From assembly GCA_937982505.1 (NCBI GenBank), contig CALJLV010000054.1, forward strand, positions 1 through 13,654: a stretch of DNA of 13,654 nucleotides. The letters are read 5' to 3'. Position numbers and translations under genes: made by a program. The notes beneath the pieces are model-generated. The model did not search any database. It was not told the origin of the DNA and saw nothing but the letters and a program-made list of their open reading frames with translations. Positions within the stretch are counted from its first letter, which is position 1; each line of letters opens with the position of its first letter. This stretch comes from an uncultured Desulfobacteraceae bacterium (GTDB taxonomy: Bacteria > Desulfobacterota > Desulfobacteria > Desulfobacterales > UBA2174). Positions 13,318-13,654 of the stretch are shown here, one piece after another.

Positions 13318-13612
13318 ATGCAGACCGCGGTGACGTTCAAGAACCTGGATTCCTCCGAGCATTTCAAGCAGTACGTGCAGGAAAAACTGGATCGGGTGGA
13401 CAAGCTGCTCGACAAACCCGCTTCGGCAGAGGTGGTCCTGTCGGTGGACAACCTCAAACAGGTGGCCGAGGTGCGCCTCTCCGGGGGACGGATCAGCATC
13501 CAGGCCAAGGCCGAAGAAGATGATCTGCATGCGGCCATCGATCAGATGGTGGACCGGGTCAAGCGTCAGATCAACAAGCACCGGGAAAAGGTGCGCGAAC
13601 GCCGTCCCGGAC
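13318..13612 (+). CDS. hpf: Ribosome hibernation promoting factor HPF/RaiA, 3'-truncated
   Basis: The first 98 residues match the HPF/RaiA (YfiA) family, which binds the 30S decoding channel and silences or dimerises ribosomes in stress or stationary phase. Visible features are the N-terminal beta strand MQTAVTFKNLDSSEHFKQYV, the basic-acidic helix EKLDRVDKLL, VLSVDNLKQVAEVRL and the helix DLHAAIDQMVDRVKRQINKH. AGGAGGT (13303-13309) lies 8 bases before ATG 13318. Real sequence ends at about 13612. The apparent reading frame to 13647 ends in ten residues (IGRASCRERV) that are encoded by sequencing adapter, so the true C-terminus and the short-versus-long HPF type are unknown. The gene starts its own transcript; rpoN, a frequent upstream neighbour, is not there. 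Confidence 0.88.
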
Positions 13613-13654
13613 AGATCGGAAGAGCGTCGTGTAGGGAAAGAGTGTAGATCTCGG
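13613..13654. other. Illumina TruSeq universal adapter sequence (artefact)
   Basis: From AGATCGGAAGAGC at 13613 to the last base, the 42 bases agree with the reverse complement of the Illumina TruSeq universal adapter. This is untrimmed library sequence assembled onto the contig end, not organism DNA. It creates a false C-terminus and stop for the hpf frame. Confidence 0.97.

Noticed and set aside
13176..13523. 115-residue plus-strand frame overlapping the hpf promoter and start
   Set aside because: It overlaps hpf in another frame, has no ribosome site and has Arg/Gly-rich composition.

Overview
The window is a GC-rich (well over 60% by eye), protein-dense piece of bacterial chromosome, most likely from a Desulfobacterota (delta-proteobacterial, sulfate-reducer-like) genome. 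That is an inference from the gene types: a Tat-exported HybA-like iron-sulfur protein with a small cytochrome b, a stand-alone HyuA-like ATPase beside a histone-deacetylase-family enzyme, a secreted-type RCC1/EF-hand/IPT metalloprotease, and EpmA. No rRNA, tRNA, CRISPR array or insertion sequence was seen. The piece looks like one end-to-end assembled contig. Its left end stops inside a near-perfect DNA repeat of an RCC1-repeat gene. Its last 42 bases (13613-13654) match the Illumina TruSeq universal adapter (reverse complement) and are not biological.

Layout. 1-3357 (+): 3' part of a large multidomain protein (RCC1 repeats, a dockerin/EF-hand pair, a HEXXH metalloprotease core, an IPT/TIG domain). 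It converges on a long minus-strand block. Reading that block in transcription order (right to left): an HD-domain hydrolase (13066-12488); a 106-residue protein of unknown function (12147-11827) ending at a strong hairpin; mobB (11498-10962) followed by a second HD-domain protein (10948-10133); an electron-transfer set made of a Tat-exported four-cluster ferredoxin (10022-9024), a four-helix cytochrome b (9014-8550) and a 29-residue membrane peptide (8520-8431); an ECF sigma factor with an overlapping soluble zinc anti-sigma factor (8393-7496); and an operon of a HyuA-like protein, an HDAC-family deacetylase with a C-terminal zinc ribbon, and EpmA (7383-3402). At the right edge a plus-strand ribosome hibernation factor (HPF/RaiA) gene starts at 13318 and is cut by the adapter.

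How the parts fit. The iron-sulfur protein, cytochrome b and microprotein look like an envelope electron-transfer module between the quinone pool and the periplasm. mobB upstream fits a cell that matures molybdenum or tungsten bis-MGD enzymes. The sigma/anti-sigma pair lies between this module and the HyuA-HDAC-EpmA operon, but hyuA has its own sigma70-like promoter, so sigma control of either side is unproven. Three or four good TTGACA promoters mark the transcription units, including a divergent pair between the HD hydrolase and hpf whose -35 boxes form an inverted repeat. The least explained items are the HyuA-HDAC-EpmA combination, the Cys-to-Gly change in one iron-sulfur cluster motif, the 29-residue membrane peptide and the multidomain metalloprotease.
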